Numbered from the stretch's first letter, positions 48,497-58,075 are shown. The stretch is DNA of 64,000 nucleotides from Austropuccinia psidii (GCA_023105745.1 JALGQZ010000009.1:44049967-44113966); one strand, 5' to 3'. The notes: generated by a model not told the origin, from the letters alone. Program-made: numbers and translations.

Positions 48497-49753
48497 ATGT
48501 CGTGCACTTTATGCACCAAGCGGGGTATCCCCTGCATTTGTTCCTCAATGACAAACGACGCTTGTGATGCTTGCCGACAAGCACACAAGAAATGTTTGTT
48601 TGCTGTCCGCCCCTTCCAACCACGAGGCCAGAGGAGTTCCCGCCCAAGACACCCTTGCAAGGACTCCTTTGTGGTTGACGATGATGATACCATTTCCAAG
48701 CGTGAATGGACGCCGGGCCCCCAAACAGGCCGAGGGGAACGATTCCGGACGATTAGCCCTGTCCCCTCCCCCTCCTAGGCCACCATCCGATGGTCACTTC
48801 ACTCCTTGACTGGAGCGAAGTGATTATCCGGCCGATGAAGGATGGCGATGGCGAGAGGACATTCAAGCTTGGGCTGATTGTCACCATGTCTTGTCACCGA
48901 TGGGATTCAAACGCCAAACTAAGTTTTCTTTCTCCTCCTTATCTCATTTCTCTTCACACAATAATACTGACTTTTTTCCATTACTCATAGAACAAAACCC
49001 CCCGAATCACCCCCGACAAGACTCTCCCATTCCTAGTTTGCCTTGCGAGCAAGCCCCGCGGCAACCCACTCCAGGCCCAAGTGGCACCCGATGGTCTGAG
49101 GAATTATTCCGCGGTAAGCAGCCAAAGTTTCATTTCATTTTCACTTTCACTTTTGAGTCGAGTGAACTGACTCTTACTCCTTTTTTAGAACCCTCCCGAA
49201 CTGAAGAGCCACCTATTCCTGGCCCAAGTCCATCGTCCCAACCACCTGAGGACAATACGACTCGTGAGCCAGAACCTGAGGTGGCTCCTACGCAATCCAT
49301 GGAGGAACTTTATGGTAAGTCACCCCTTCTTTCTCTTCGATCCATATCCACTTTTCCTCATTTTTTCTTTGACCGTCTCCAGCTCGTCCCGCCACTCCTT
49401 GCTCCATAATCATCATCGACGATACGCCCGTTGGATCCCCCCATCCCCCTTCTTCTTCACCAACTCTGCCATCTTCCCCTCCCATTGCCCCCGAGAACCC
49501 AAGCTCCTCTCATTCCCACAATGACGCTCACCAGGAATTCACCAACCTGCGACCGACACTAATGATTCCTCAAGACATCGTCCACAAATCGATCAACCAC
49601 ATCTTGTTGGAGCATTGCCGCTTGCTCCACATGATTCCTTTCGTGGATGCACCGGGAATTCCGGGAGGAACTAAACTCCCTCCTTGCCCAGGCACTGGAG
49701 GCTTATCCAAAGGAGGACATAACCGGGATAGTCTCCAAATTCCAAAAAAATAA
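48497..49753 (+). pseudogene. Cys-rich small protein gene with about three introns (frameshifted)
   Basis: The first 35 residues carry seven cysteines in the pattern CX2C-X6-CXC-X7-CX2C-X6-C (MSCTLCTKRGIPCIC...CDACRQAHKKC), likely zinc binding and faintly like a fungal zinc cluster. A basic stretch (QPRGQRSSRPRHPC) and acidic VVDDDD follow, then a Pro/Ser-rich tail. The first frame stops at 48778, while the +1 frame continues with RPPSDGHF and SPMGFKRQ, so a one-base shift near 48.76 kb is likely. Introns: acceptor CTCATAG near 48990 (its donor looks mutated), GTAAGCAG near 49113 to TTTTTTAG near 49190, and GTAAGTCA near 49314 to GTCTCCAG near 49381. I recall many similar proteins in A. psidii, so it may be a separate repeat family nested here. 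Function unknown. Confidence 0.6.
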
Positions 49754-50158
49754 TCTCATTATTTCCACTTTTTATAATTTGTAATACTTTCTTTTAAATA
49801 AATTATTTGTATTCAATTATTATTATGTTCAATTTCTATTACATTCTTTTTTCACGTAAAAATTATTTATTTCCTCCTTAGAGATGAACCCTGATTGTGT
49901 GAGAATTATTTTTGTAAGTGCCCCACCAAACGTTTGAGTGAGTATTTGTTTGTGTGAACCTCTTTTTCCAAAAATGCGCCAATAGTTGCCATTAACGTCT
50001 CCTATATTTTCTTCTTCCATGGTTTAGAGACATATCCATTCTTAACTGTAAAAAAGCGGGAGGTTCCCGCATGTGAGCAATCCAGTCCAGATTCGTGAAA
50101 CATGGCCTTTCCTATGGTCACACACTATTAATCTTACTCATGTATTGAATTGTTTAAA
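49754..50158. other. AT-rich 3' region after the Cys-rich gene
   Basis: No gene. AATAAATT (about 49797) could be its polyadenylation signal; the rest is T/A-rich with no recognised motif. Confidence 0.4.
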
Positions 50159-50577
50159 TTGTCTGGAACCTTCACAAGTGTAAGGATTGGAGTGTGACTT
50201 GTCGGGAGCCTGCACAGGCATAAGGATTGGCGTGTGAATTGTTGGGAGCCTGCACAGGCGTAAGAGTTGGCGTGTGAAGTCTCGGGATCCTGCACAGGCC
50301 AAGAAATTTTCAGCATTGTGGGGACCCTTCACAAGCATAAGGATTGGCGTGTGAATCGTTGGAAGCCTGTACAGGTGTAAGGAATTTTTAGCATTTTTGG
50401 GAACCTTCACAAGCGTAAGGATTGGCATGTATATTTTTGGGAGCCTGCACAGGCGTAAGGATTTGCGTGTGAAGCGTTGGCACCCCGCATAGGCGTAAGG
50501 AACTTTTAGCATTGTCAGAACCTGCACAAGCATAAGGATTCGCGTGTGAAGCATTGGCATCCTGGACAATAGCAACA
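50159..50577. repeat. Minisatellite 1 (about nine degenerate units)
   Basis: Repeats of CCTGCACAGGCGTAAGG-ATTGGCGTGTGAA-TGTTGGGAG type, period about 39 bp, with some longer units carrying TTTTTAGCATTGTGGGAACC. The core (G)CGTAAGGATT occurs about nine times. Open frames up to 178 codons on the minus strand exist only because the units lack stops. Its core is shared with the minisatellite near the right end. Confidence 0.85.
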
Positions 50578-50588
50578 AACCAGGACAG

Positions 50589-50614
50589 ATGTACGATGGC
50601 ATGCCACCGTACAT
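50589..50614. promoter_or_regulatory. Palindrome, copy 3
   Basis: ATGTACG-ATGGCATGCCACC-GTACAT pairs over 26 bp with one mismatch. It directly follows minisatellite 1 and lies between the Cys-rich gene and the dioxygenase gene (downstream ends of both). Confidence 0.7.
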
Positions 50615-50738
50615 AATCCACTTCACCCCTTTTTCATGTGAGACACCCCATCTACCGCACTCAAAACCATCCAATCCTGGTGTATATTGTCCTCTGCCTT
50701 ACCCCACCATTATTTACCCAACACACATGCAAATCTCC

Positions 50739-51950
50739 TCATTCTTTGAATCGGCATGAGATTGTATTACCATCCCTGATTTGATAGCCCGCTCTCTCGC
50801 CAATCTCATAATAGCCATGGCTTTTTTTCCACATTGTTTTGGCTAACCTGCTTGAGCATTGTGCAGACATACCCACTAGTGTTGTGCTTTTGTTTTCCTG
50901 TGCTGGATCAGTATTATTAAAAAATGTACTACTGGCCCACACTACCTGAATGAGCCCATGACACGCGGATAGATCAATCCAAAAATGCTCATTTGGGAAA
51001 ATCAATTTTCCCCCTGTACACCGCTTTGACGCATCTCTTTGAATTTGGCCGGTCCGCTTATCAGCTTGAAACCACCATCCCGAAGCATACAGCAATGCAT
51101 CCTTATCAACATGAGGTGCGTTTTTGAATCCATTCATGGTGAAAGTGAGTGCGGAAGCAAACTCGAATGCACCCTGATTTGTGGGCATATTGGCTTCATA
51201 GTTAACTTGATCAAAAGATGGAACCCCCAATGAATTGTAGAAATTTTGAATCTTCTCAAATAAATTATCCCCAACATATCGTAAGGATTGACCTAGAATG
51301 CAGCCCACCGAGCTAAGATTGGCACCTTGGTTCTGCCATTCATCTTTTGTGTTTTCAATTTTCCCGACAGTTCCATACAGACCAAATTGTTCATTCTTTG
51401 TGCTGCATTTGCCCCACCCAATTGCAAACATAAATCCCTCAAGTAATGCTCCATTGCTTGCAATTGGGTCAGTGAATCTCTTTTCGCAAAATAAGAATTG
51501 TGATAATTCATCCTATTGATTGACTTCGACTTCACTCATTGTTGTGAATGGTCAGAATTTGACAAGGGCAATGAGTAATCCGGTTGAAGAGAAAATTGCC
51601 ACATGGCCAAAGTGAATGTGCTTGATCTGATTGACATCCACAACCCTCCGAGTTTCACTTAGGGTCATATTTGCTGATACTGGCATTGATATTTGTGCTG
51701 TTGGGCGAGAGGAGGAAAACAACCTATTCATTTGGGTCGTTTTGCGCTCATTTGTCTTTTGGGATCTCCCACTATTCCCAAGTGGTTGAGGGATCACTAT
51801 GTGTTGAAGCACACAAGATATCAGATACTGCCAAGGAGCTTTCTTTTGCACACATCCTTTGACTTCCCTGTTGGAGCCCACATGATATTGGCACAATCTG
51901 AACCGACTAAAGCCAATTTTCTTCTGTCGGGCCCAATGAGGGTGCCACAT
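50739..51950 (-). pseudogene. TET/JBP-like 2OG-Fe(II) dioxygenase (broken by two stops)
   Basis: One frame runs 51950 to 50739, interrupted by TGA (51552-51554, after ALVKF) and TAG (51513-51515, after EVNQ). Key pieces are IHFGHVAIFSSTGLLIALV, GFMFAIGWGKC, FTMNGFKNAPHVDKDA (HxD iron site, H at 51111-51113) and GWWFQADKRTGQIQR. CTGGKLIFPNEHFWIDLSACHG, QVVWASSTFFNNTDP and VGMSAQCSSRLAKTMWKKSHG follow. I recognise this as the fungal Tet-like 2OG-Fe(II) oxygenase family, whose relatives oxidise 5-methylcytosine or thymine in DNA and are known to expand with basidiomycete transposons. The second iron-binding His is uncertain: H of CHG is one candidate, and NNTDP may be where relatives carry His. 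Its place inside the transposon suggests a role in DNA-modification control of the element. Confidence 0.85.
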
Positions 51951-51962
51951 AAATGTGGAAGC

Positions 51963-51983
51963 ATATATATATATATATATATA
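51963..51983. repeat. (AT)n microsatellite
   Basis: An uninterrupted AT dinucleotide run of 21 nt lies directly upstream of the dioxygenase frame. It may be a TATA-like promoter element or simple slippage. Confidence 0.9.
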
Positions 51984-52656
51984 CTGAGATTAAGCGAGCA
52001 ACTCACACTTTCCTTCCTCAGCCCGATGCTTTCTCGTGAGTTCCCTTTTACGCTCTTTTCCTTTTTTCGTGAATGGCATGCTTTCAGCAGAAAATGAAAT
52101 GAAACCGAATGATTACTGATTTATTAATATCACCTAAATTGAATTGTGCTTGATGAATCTTTTTTAATTGCGGCTAAAAAGAAAGATCACACCTGACCTT
52201 TGCAAATTCGCGATCTCAAATACCTGAACCTGAAAATTGCAGTGGATAGTGCATTATTCAGTTTTACATATTGATGTTCCCATGCAATCACTTTCAAATC
52301 CAACCATTTGGAATATTGCAAGCACACGCAAATGCAATATGCATCCTGCTGTGGATCCCTAGCTATCCTAGTCCTCTTGAAAGAAACAGGAACATTTGGC
52401 CTATTATGGGCTGGCGGGAAGTGATAAACGCGACTTCCCGCAATGCCCCCGCGTGTGCTACTTGCGGGCACAACGCCTGACTCAGCTTGCGTCTTGTCAG
52501 AGTCTTTGCAATGATGTATGGAGGCATGCCGCCGTACAATTACTATTGGTAGTCAGACTGTGGCATCCGTGCAGTAGTAGGATAGGAAGTCATGATTATT
52601 AAATTCATAAATCACTTTGCAAAATTCAATTACAATCTATCTAGCACAGAGCCAAT
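51984..52656. other. Intergenic region upstream of dioxygenase gene, with palindrome
   Basis: No gene. It contains palindrome copy 4 (52515-52538) and short frames with no coding signal. It lies between the 5' end of the dioxygenase gene and the 3' end of the next minus-strand gene. Confidence 0.45.
52515..52538. promoter_or_regulatory. Palindrome, copy 4
   Basis: TGTATGG-AGGCATGCCGCC-GTACA pairs over 24 bp with two imperfect pairs. It is 565 bp upstream of the dioxygenase frame start at 51950. Confidence 0.65.
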
Positions 52657-54889
52657 CTAAAACGGGTCAATCCTGGTTGTGAGTTTAGCTGACCAGGGTA
52701 CAGTCAAGGTGACCTCATCACATGAACCAAGATCACGTTTCGCCACCCAGGCATCACCAAAGTCTAATACTAAGCATCGTGCAAATTCAAATCTAAGAGG
52801 TACAGTGGGGTTAAAAGACTCTGATGAGAAGAAACTTTTATTCAGTAAATTACATATATACTTATTAGTACGTAGCCACACTGGCTCCACTAGATTTTTA
52901 CCCTCTGAAAGTTTTTTGGAAATGTCAATTAGTGATAAAGCCCCTTTAACTGAGCTTGTTCTCCAGTCATCTGAGCATACCATCAAACCACAAACCCCCG
53001 CCGCACAGAATGCCACTAATATACCATAGCAAATTCAATTTATTCCGAGATTCTTGTGACACACCAAAAGATCTTTGATGGCCTCTTTTTTTTGAGTTCG
53101 TGAGTTTGCCTTTGATGCCATTAACTTTGACCTTTGTATGTGCACGTACCATGTTGTACGCAATCATCAAATGGATAACTGTATCCATTAGATCCTCCAG
53201 GTTCTTGTGCGGCTTTGTGGATATCTCATTGTCAGCGCCGCCACCTTCAATGCTGAGTTGGGTTGCACGTTGCTTTGATTTACTCAAGCAGGAGGCAAGA
53301 TATTCAACTGCCCCCGTTTGAGTCCAGGAGGATGGGTCGAATTTGATGTTGGTGCAACATATGGTTTGGGTGCAATCACATTGTATGAGACTAAACTAAT
53401 GGATTCAAACATAACATTTGCCCAAAGATTTTTAACTGGATTGGAGGGGTAAGGAAGGCTCTGAACCATTTTGAAGAAGGAGTGTTCAGATTTTGGGAGA
53501 TTCTCTGGAGGTTTAGCTGATTCCTTCATCAATTTGAGATTCCAAATGTTGTGATCAAAAAACGCTTCTGTTTCTGTTGGCTTAAAAAAATCTAACCCTG
53601 TATATTGCAATTTATATCACCAGTCAACAGCCAATAATCATGTATCATGCACAAAGATAAAACTCACCTGCCATCTCAAGGTCCTCCAGCCAGGCTGACA
53701 TTTTAAGCTCTCGGTTACTGATCACCTTAATAACAACGGGCAGGAATGTATGAGCATCTTTTGTTGGTAAATTGTCCCATTGATTTTTGTAAATACTATT
53801 GATATTATCAAGCCCCCTTTTCCATGATTGTTGAGTAATATTGGAATGATAATTCAAAATGCCTGCAAACTCTTCCATTCGGGATAAAAATATTCCTTGA
53901 AAATTAGCAGACGATGACACTTTGGACTCAGGGTCAGGAACTATATCAGTCATATCTTGTCCCATTGTATCATGTTTAATTTTTTCCCTTTCTTGAAAGG
54001 CTTTAATATTCCAAGGAGAGGCGGGAGGGGTTGCATCATGCATTGTTTCATTGGGTATTGGGGGGCTTTCAGTATGTGGAGCTTCATCATGGATTGTTTC
54101 ATTGAGTATTGGGGGGGTTCAGTATGCAGAGGTTGATTATCAATATGGTCCCCTTCAACATTGATAATTTCATGACCTTGATCCCGAGAATTGTTTGCGG
54201 CTTCAAAGGTACGGCGTTTTTTGTTTGTTTTTTTGGTCGCATGTATATTTGGTCTTTTTCCTAATCCTTTGCCTGGAAATCCAATTACGACTCGAGATCC
54301 TTCAGGTAGAGATTCTCCCACCTCCACACCTGCCCATATATTTTAAGCAGCTATTTTTATCACTTTTGTTTTGAATTAATAATGGACTTACGGTTCAAAT
54401 CCATTTTGAGCAGGCTCATGGCTTCAGCAATCTTTTGACGCACATAATCAGGAATTTTACTATCATTTTGGATTTTTACGAGCCTTGGGATTGTTTGAGC
54501 AATGTTGGAGATAAATTGTTCCTTGGATATAATTTCCACCTCCCCACTGAAAATTACATCATCTTGCCCATCATCTTCTGTCAGTGCACAAGGTTCAACA
54601 GTCTTTTCCTTCTCATAACTTTCAAAATTTGGTTTCTGAGAGCTTGGAGGCTGACCTGAAATAAAGGCTATGACACAATATCAGGTTTCGGGAGATTAGA
54701 AATATTCAAAATGGATGCATACTCACATTCTGGAAGAACTGGTGGATCTTGATTATCTTCATGTGACTGGCTCTCTACTTCAATGCCTAATTCACGACTA
54801 CTGGAGATATCAGAGATTTCACTTCCACTCTCTGGGGCTGAAGTTGGTCTTTCATTGAATTCAGTTGAATTTCCCGGGGTTTGGGCCAT
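52657..54889 (-). pseudogene. Unrecognised long transposon-borne gene, at least four exons
   Basis: The start is ATG at 54889 (MAQTPGNSTEFN). Exons are inferred at 54889-54727, 54655-54392, 54329-53668 and 53597 onward, with GTGAGT/TTCAG, GTAAGT/GGCAG and GTGAGT/ACAG borders in consistent phase. The N-terminus is acidic (PESGSEISDISS), followed by EDDGQDDVIFSGEVEIISKEQF and a basic stretch KKTNKKRRTFEAAN that could be a nuclear signal. The C-terminal half has GLDFFKPTETEAFFDHNIW, KPPENLPKSEHSFFKMVQSLPYPSNP, a basic segment and a GFKD-type end (VPWSAKLTTRIDPF). Frameshifts fall at a seven-C run near 54113, a five-G run near 53316 and a five-G run near 53000. I recognise no domain. Location and splicing suggest a nuclear accessory protein of the transposon. 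Confidence 0.65.
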
Positions 54890-55427
54890 AGCAGAGGTAG
54901 TCTATTAAGCAAATAGATGGTGACGAGTTGATTGATAACTTGTTTGAAAATTTTTGAATAAAAAGATCCAAATTGAAGAAAAAAGGTGGAAGTAAAATAA
55001 TTGCATTTGCAAAATGCAATTTGTCGGGAAATTGAAGGAGGCGATGTTTTGCAAATTATTTCATATCATGCAAATGAAATCACTTCCCTGTGAGACATTG
55101 AATAAAGTTGACTTGTGAGAAACCTACTAAAGTCAACTTTTGAACTATTCAATGCTCATGAGGTAAGGACTAAGCAAAGTGTTCCATTTGAATGATATGA
55201 AATAAAATGGTTTTGTCGGGGAAACAGGAGACACAATTCTTGTCTTAAATAGTACACTTATTAGTTTTTAATTTTTGAGTCTCATGATTTAAACCCTAAC
55301 CACAACATTGTGAATATACTGACCAATTTCCCCTTAGGTCCTGTTGGCAGAGAAGGCCACTCAGCATATTTTGGCGATGGCATCCATTGTGTATGCCAAC
55401 AAGCCACCGTACACTATGGATGTAGTA
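54890..55427. other. Upstream region of the unknown gene, with degenerate palindrome
   Basis: No gene. At 55386-55411 the right arm GCCACCGTACA and outer GTGTA/TACAC pairs of the shared palindrome are visible, but the left arm is degraded. It lies 497 bp upstream of the ATG at 54889 and directly before minisatellite 2. Confidence 0.5.
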
Positions 55428-55905
55428 CGGAAGCGTAAGGATGATAAGCAGGGTCGGCAGGATGTTGGGAGGGCACTACACAAGCATAAGGATAAGTGGT
55501 GTCGGGAGAGCACCACACAAGCGTAAGGATAAGTGTTGTCTGGAGCATGTTGGGAGGGCACTACACAAGCGTAAGGATAAGTGGTGTCTGGAGCATGTCG
55601 GGAGGGCACTCCGCAAGCATAAGGATGGTAAGCAGTGTCGGGAGGGCACTACACAAGCTTAAGGATAAGCAGTGTCGGGAGCATGATGGGAGGGTACTAC
55701 ACAAGCGTAAGGATAAGTGGTGTCTGGAGCATGTCGGGAGTGCACTCCGCGAGCGTCAGGATGGTAAGAAGTGTTGGGAGCATATTGGGAAGGCACTTTA
55801 GCGAGCGTAAGGATAAGTGATGTCGGGAGCATGTTGGGAGTGCACCACGTGAGCATAAAGATGGTAAGGGCGGGGGTGTGAAAGCGTAAGGAGTGGTGAG
55901 GACAG
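55428..55905. repeat. Minisatellite 2 (about eleven units, near 48 bp)
   Basis: Units resemble GGAGGGCACTACACAAGC-GTAAGGATAAGTGG-TGTCTGGAGCATGT-CG. The AAGC(G/A)TAAGGAT core recurs at about 55431, 55482, 55519, 55567, 55615, 55658, 55705, 55751, 55801 and 55851. Stop-free translations on both strands (YTSVRISGVWSM or HAPDTTYPYAC types) arise from the repeat and are not genes. The array ends about 330 bp before the right terminus, so it may be a subterminal repeat array. Confidence 0.88.
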
Positions 55906-56188
55906 AGATGGGGGGGCAGTGTCGGAGTCTCATCTGGAGGGCGGTGCGGGCTCGTAAGCATGCGAAGCATTGGGGCGGATTAGGTGGGGATGCTGAAGCC
56001 AATGAGGTGAAATTACCCAAACATTGTGAATAGTGTTGGAATGGGTTTGAGCTTTGAGTGACATTCTCATGTGACACATGTGACGATTGACGTTGTCTTG
56101 ACGCTGACGTGACATGACCCACTAAATCCAGTGACTATAAAGTGACACTAACGCGACTGAAGCAAGATTTTATACTGACAGCAGTGCA
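55906..56188. other. Right subterminal region
   Basis: No gene. TGACG/TTGACG motifs cluster at about 56081-56110 (GTGACGATTGACG, CTTGACGCTGACG), the same CGTCAA string found inside both terminal repeats. These are plausible transposase-binding repeats. Confidence 0.5.
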
Positions 56189-56233
56189 ACATGAAGTCAA
56201 TCGCTGACGATTGACGCGAGATTTGCCTTGGTG
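56189..56233 (-). repeat. Right terminal inverted repeat
   Basis: Reading inward from 56233 on the minus strand it starts CACCAAGGCAAATC and ends GACTTCATGT, matching 39 of 45 positions of 36351-36395. The TGT duplication follows at 56234-56236. Confidence 0.93.
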
Positions 56234-56236
56234 TGT

Positions 56237-58075
56237 TATTAGAAGATTTAGGAATCTCACAGTACAGTTGCAAATTTTTTTAACATTTTTTAAAATTTGT
56301 AAATTTAAGCTCAAATAAGTTTAAATTTAATGTTGCATAAGGTTTATGCAAACATACCAAGATTTTAGTTAAAATTTAGGGTCTTGTGTATATTTACTGA
56401 ATTGGCTAAGGATTTGCCATACAGGATTTACATCCTGTATGGGCTCAATCTAAAAGAGCTCAAGGCCATAGTATGGCTTTAAATAAATGAAAGGGCAAAT
56501 TCCACACCAAAAGGTGGGAAAAAGGAAAAGATCAAACAGAGCTGGGGTACCCAGCTTTTTGGATTTGCAAGGATTCAATTAAGGTTTTCCACAATTATTG
56601 GAGGATTTTCAACCTTATTCAAACCTCAGGATTAGACTTTGATTCAACCTTAAGGTTTGAACTGGTCTTATTGCAATTTGGAAACAAATTTCAAGCTGCC
56701 AAATGGTAGATCCCAATATGCAAGCTTGAAATTAAGGTTTTAAGAACTGTCAAAACTTCAAAGTTACAAGCATTAAAACCTTATCAAAAGTTAAGGTTTG
56801 GTGTGTATTGCTATTCTACGTGGAAAAATAGTAATAAATTCAAAAATTCTTCAAAATCTAATTATTAATGGATTTGCCTGAAGCTTTCACACAGCTTACA
56901 GTTCAATGTTCTCTGTGTATAAATTATATTTTAGGTATATTTTATAAACAGGTTTTATTGGTAATTAGCCTGGAAGTTTACTCTTTCAATTATACTTCAA
57001 GAAGATTAAGATTTCTTTAAAAATTAATTAAAATTGAGTTTGAAATATTTTTGCTTAAAACTCTATTTTTAAGCTGTTCATGTGATGAAACTTAATATAA
57101 ATAAATTTATTTTATATTAAAACTTAAAATGATTAACCCAAATGAGGATTAAAGCTACTTGGAGTTAAGAATAACACTGGTAACTTTAAATTGGAATTAG
57201 GTTTTTCAGTTTTGACCTGAGAACTCCCTCTATATCCATTGTGAATCATGAGAGCTTCTCTGCAGACATAATAAGAGTCTATTCATCACTGTTTTCTTCC
57301 ATCATTCATTATCAATCCAATTATATTAGACATTCAAAAAGGTAAAGCTCTATTACATATAAAATCTTATTATTAAAGTAATTCTTAAGTTATTTTATTC
57401 TCTATTAATTTCAAATTAAAGTATTTAAATAATAGAATTTATATTATTGTTGTAATCCCCAATAATATATTTTTTTTATAAAACCATCATCTTAAATATG
57501 TTTCAAAATCCACAAATTCCTCTTAAAAGCTCTTTTAATCATATTTTTTTTTAACAAAAAGTTGTTTCATTTTGAAAATATTGATTTTAGGGCATGTTTT
57601 TGACTTATAATAAATATTAAATATAATAACTGTTGTATTAAATATATGTTATAAGTAAGTTTTTCTCTGAAGCTCCATATTTGTTTATCTATTATTAGTT
57701 TTTTTCATATAGAATATTTCTATCAGAATTCTTTCTGCACAGTGTGTGTGATAATTTCTTTATAAATAATATTCCTATTATTTATAAGTAGCTAAATATT
57801 TATATTCTCTATGTGTAATTGTCTCATTAAGAGCCTTACACTTCTTATTGCTATAATTGTCAATGACTATAACAATAATAGAATAATTATCAAAAAAAAT
57901 TTATTATTAAATTATTTATTAATAAGTAAATTTCTTTTTTTTAGTATAATTATTTTCAATAATTATAAATATTTGTGGTTATAATATTTTATTATATTAT
58001 ATTTTTCTACTGAGGACAGTCATAGTACTCTTGATATTGCTACTATTATCAAATGTTTCATAGAAAAACCTTTCA
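56237..58075 (+). repeat. 3' LTR of the old Ty3 element, right piece
   Basis: It resumes with TATTAGAAGATTTAGGAATCTC, in parts matching 25801 onward of the 5' LTR, and continues to AAAAACCTTTCA at 58075 (5' LTR: AAAAACCTTACA). AATAT follows at 58076-58080, completing the target duplication. One deletion of about 40 bp relative to the 5' LTR lies near 57200. Confidence 0.92.

Larger units (their letters stand above)
36351..56233. mobile_element. Giant Plavaka-type DNA transposon, 19,883 bp, six genes
   Basis: The ends are 45-bp inverted repeats (36351-36395 and 56189-56233) matching at 39 of 45 positions; all six differences are transitions. The direct flanks are TGT at 36348-36350 and 56234-56236, and removing the element plus one TGT restores the LTR as in the 5' copy. 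Termini read CACCA...TGGTG, and the 3-bp duplication together with CACC ends recalls EnSpm/CACTA elements. The transposase is of Plavaka type. GC content is visibly higher than in the surrounding DNA. Genes in order: transposase (-), companion (+), SNF2 ATPase (-), Cys-rich gene (+), TET/JBP-like dioxygenase (-), unknown long gene (-). All recognisable enzymes are broken, so this copy cannot move by itself. Confidence 0.92.
25564..58075 (+). mobile_element. Old Ty3/gypsy element split by two later insertions
   Basis: The parts are 5' LTR (25564-27697), primer-binding site, decayed gag-pol (28232-32142 and 33969-35975) and 3' LTR (36118-36350 plus 56237-58075), bounded by AATAT on both sides. 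A solo LTR (32143-33968) and a 19.9-kb DNA transposon (36351-56233) are inserted within it. Removing them leaves an element of about 10.8 kb, close to the size expected from the tandem copies. Coding regions contain numerous stops and catalytic substitutions, so it is inactive. It is a relative of the 1-15199 family, similar in domain order and many residues but with clearly diverged LTRs. Confidence 0.92.

Noticed and set aside
50159..50577. CRISPR-like regular repeats
   Set aside because: Units are degenerate tandem repeats without unique spacers, in a eukaryotic genome.
50134..50674. 178-codon minus-strand frame with repeated ANPYACEGSQ-like units
   Set aside because: Translation of minisatellite 1 and the adjoining palindrome; no independent coding evidence.
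55361..56122. Several open frames of 60-141 codons on both strands (HAPDTTYPYAC-type and YTSVRISGVWSM-type repeats)
   Set aside because: They are translations of minisatellite 2; openness in many frames follows from stop-free repeat units.
36351..56233. Starship, Helitron or Crypton identity for the giant element
   Set aside because: No tyrosine-recombinase or Rep/helicase gene is visible, and it has clear inverted repeats with a 3-bp duplication, which fit a cut-and-paste DDE-type transposon.
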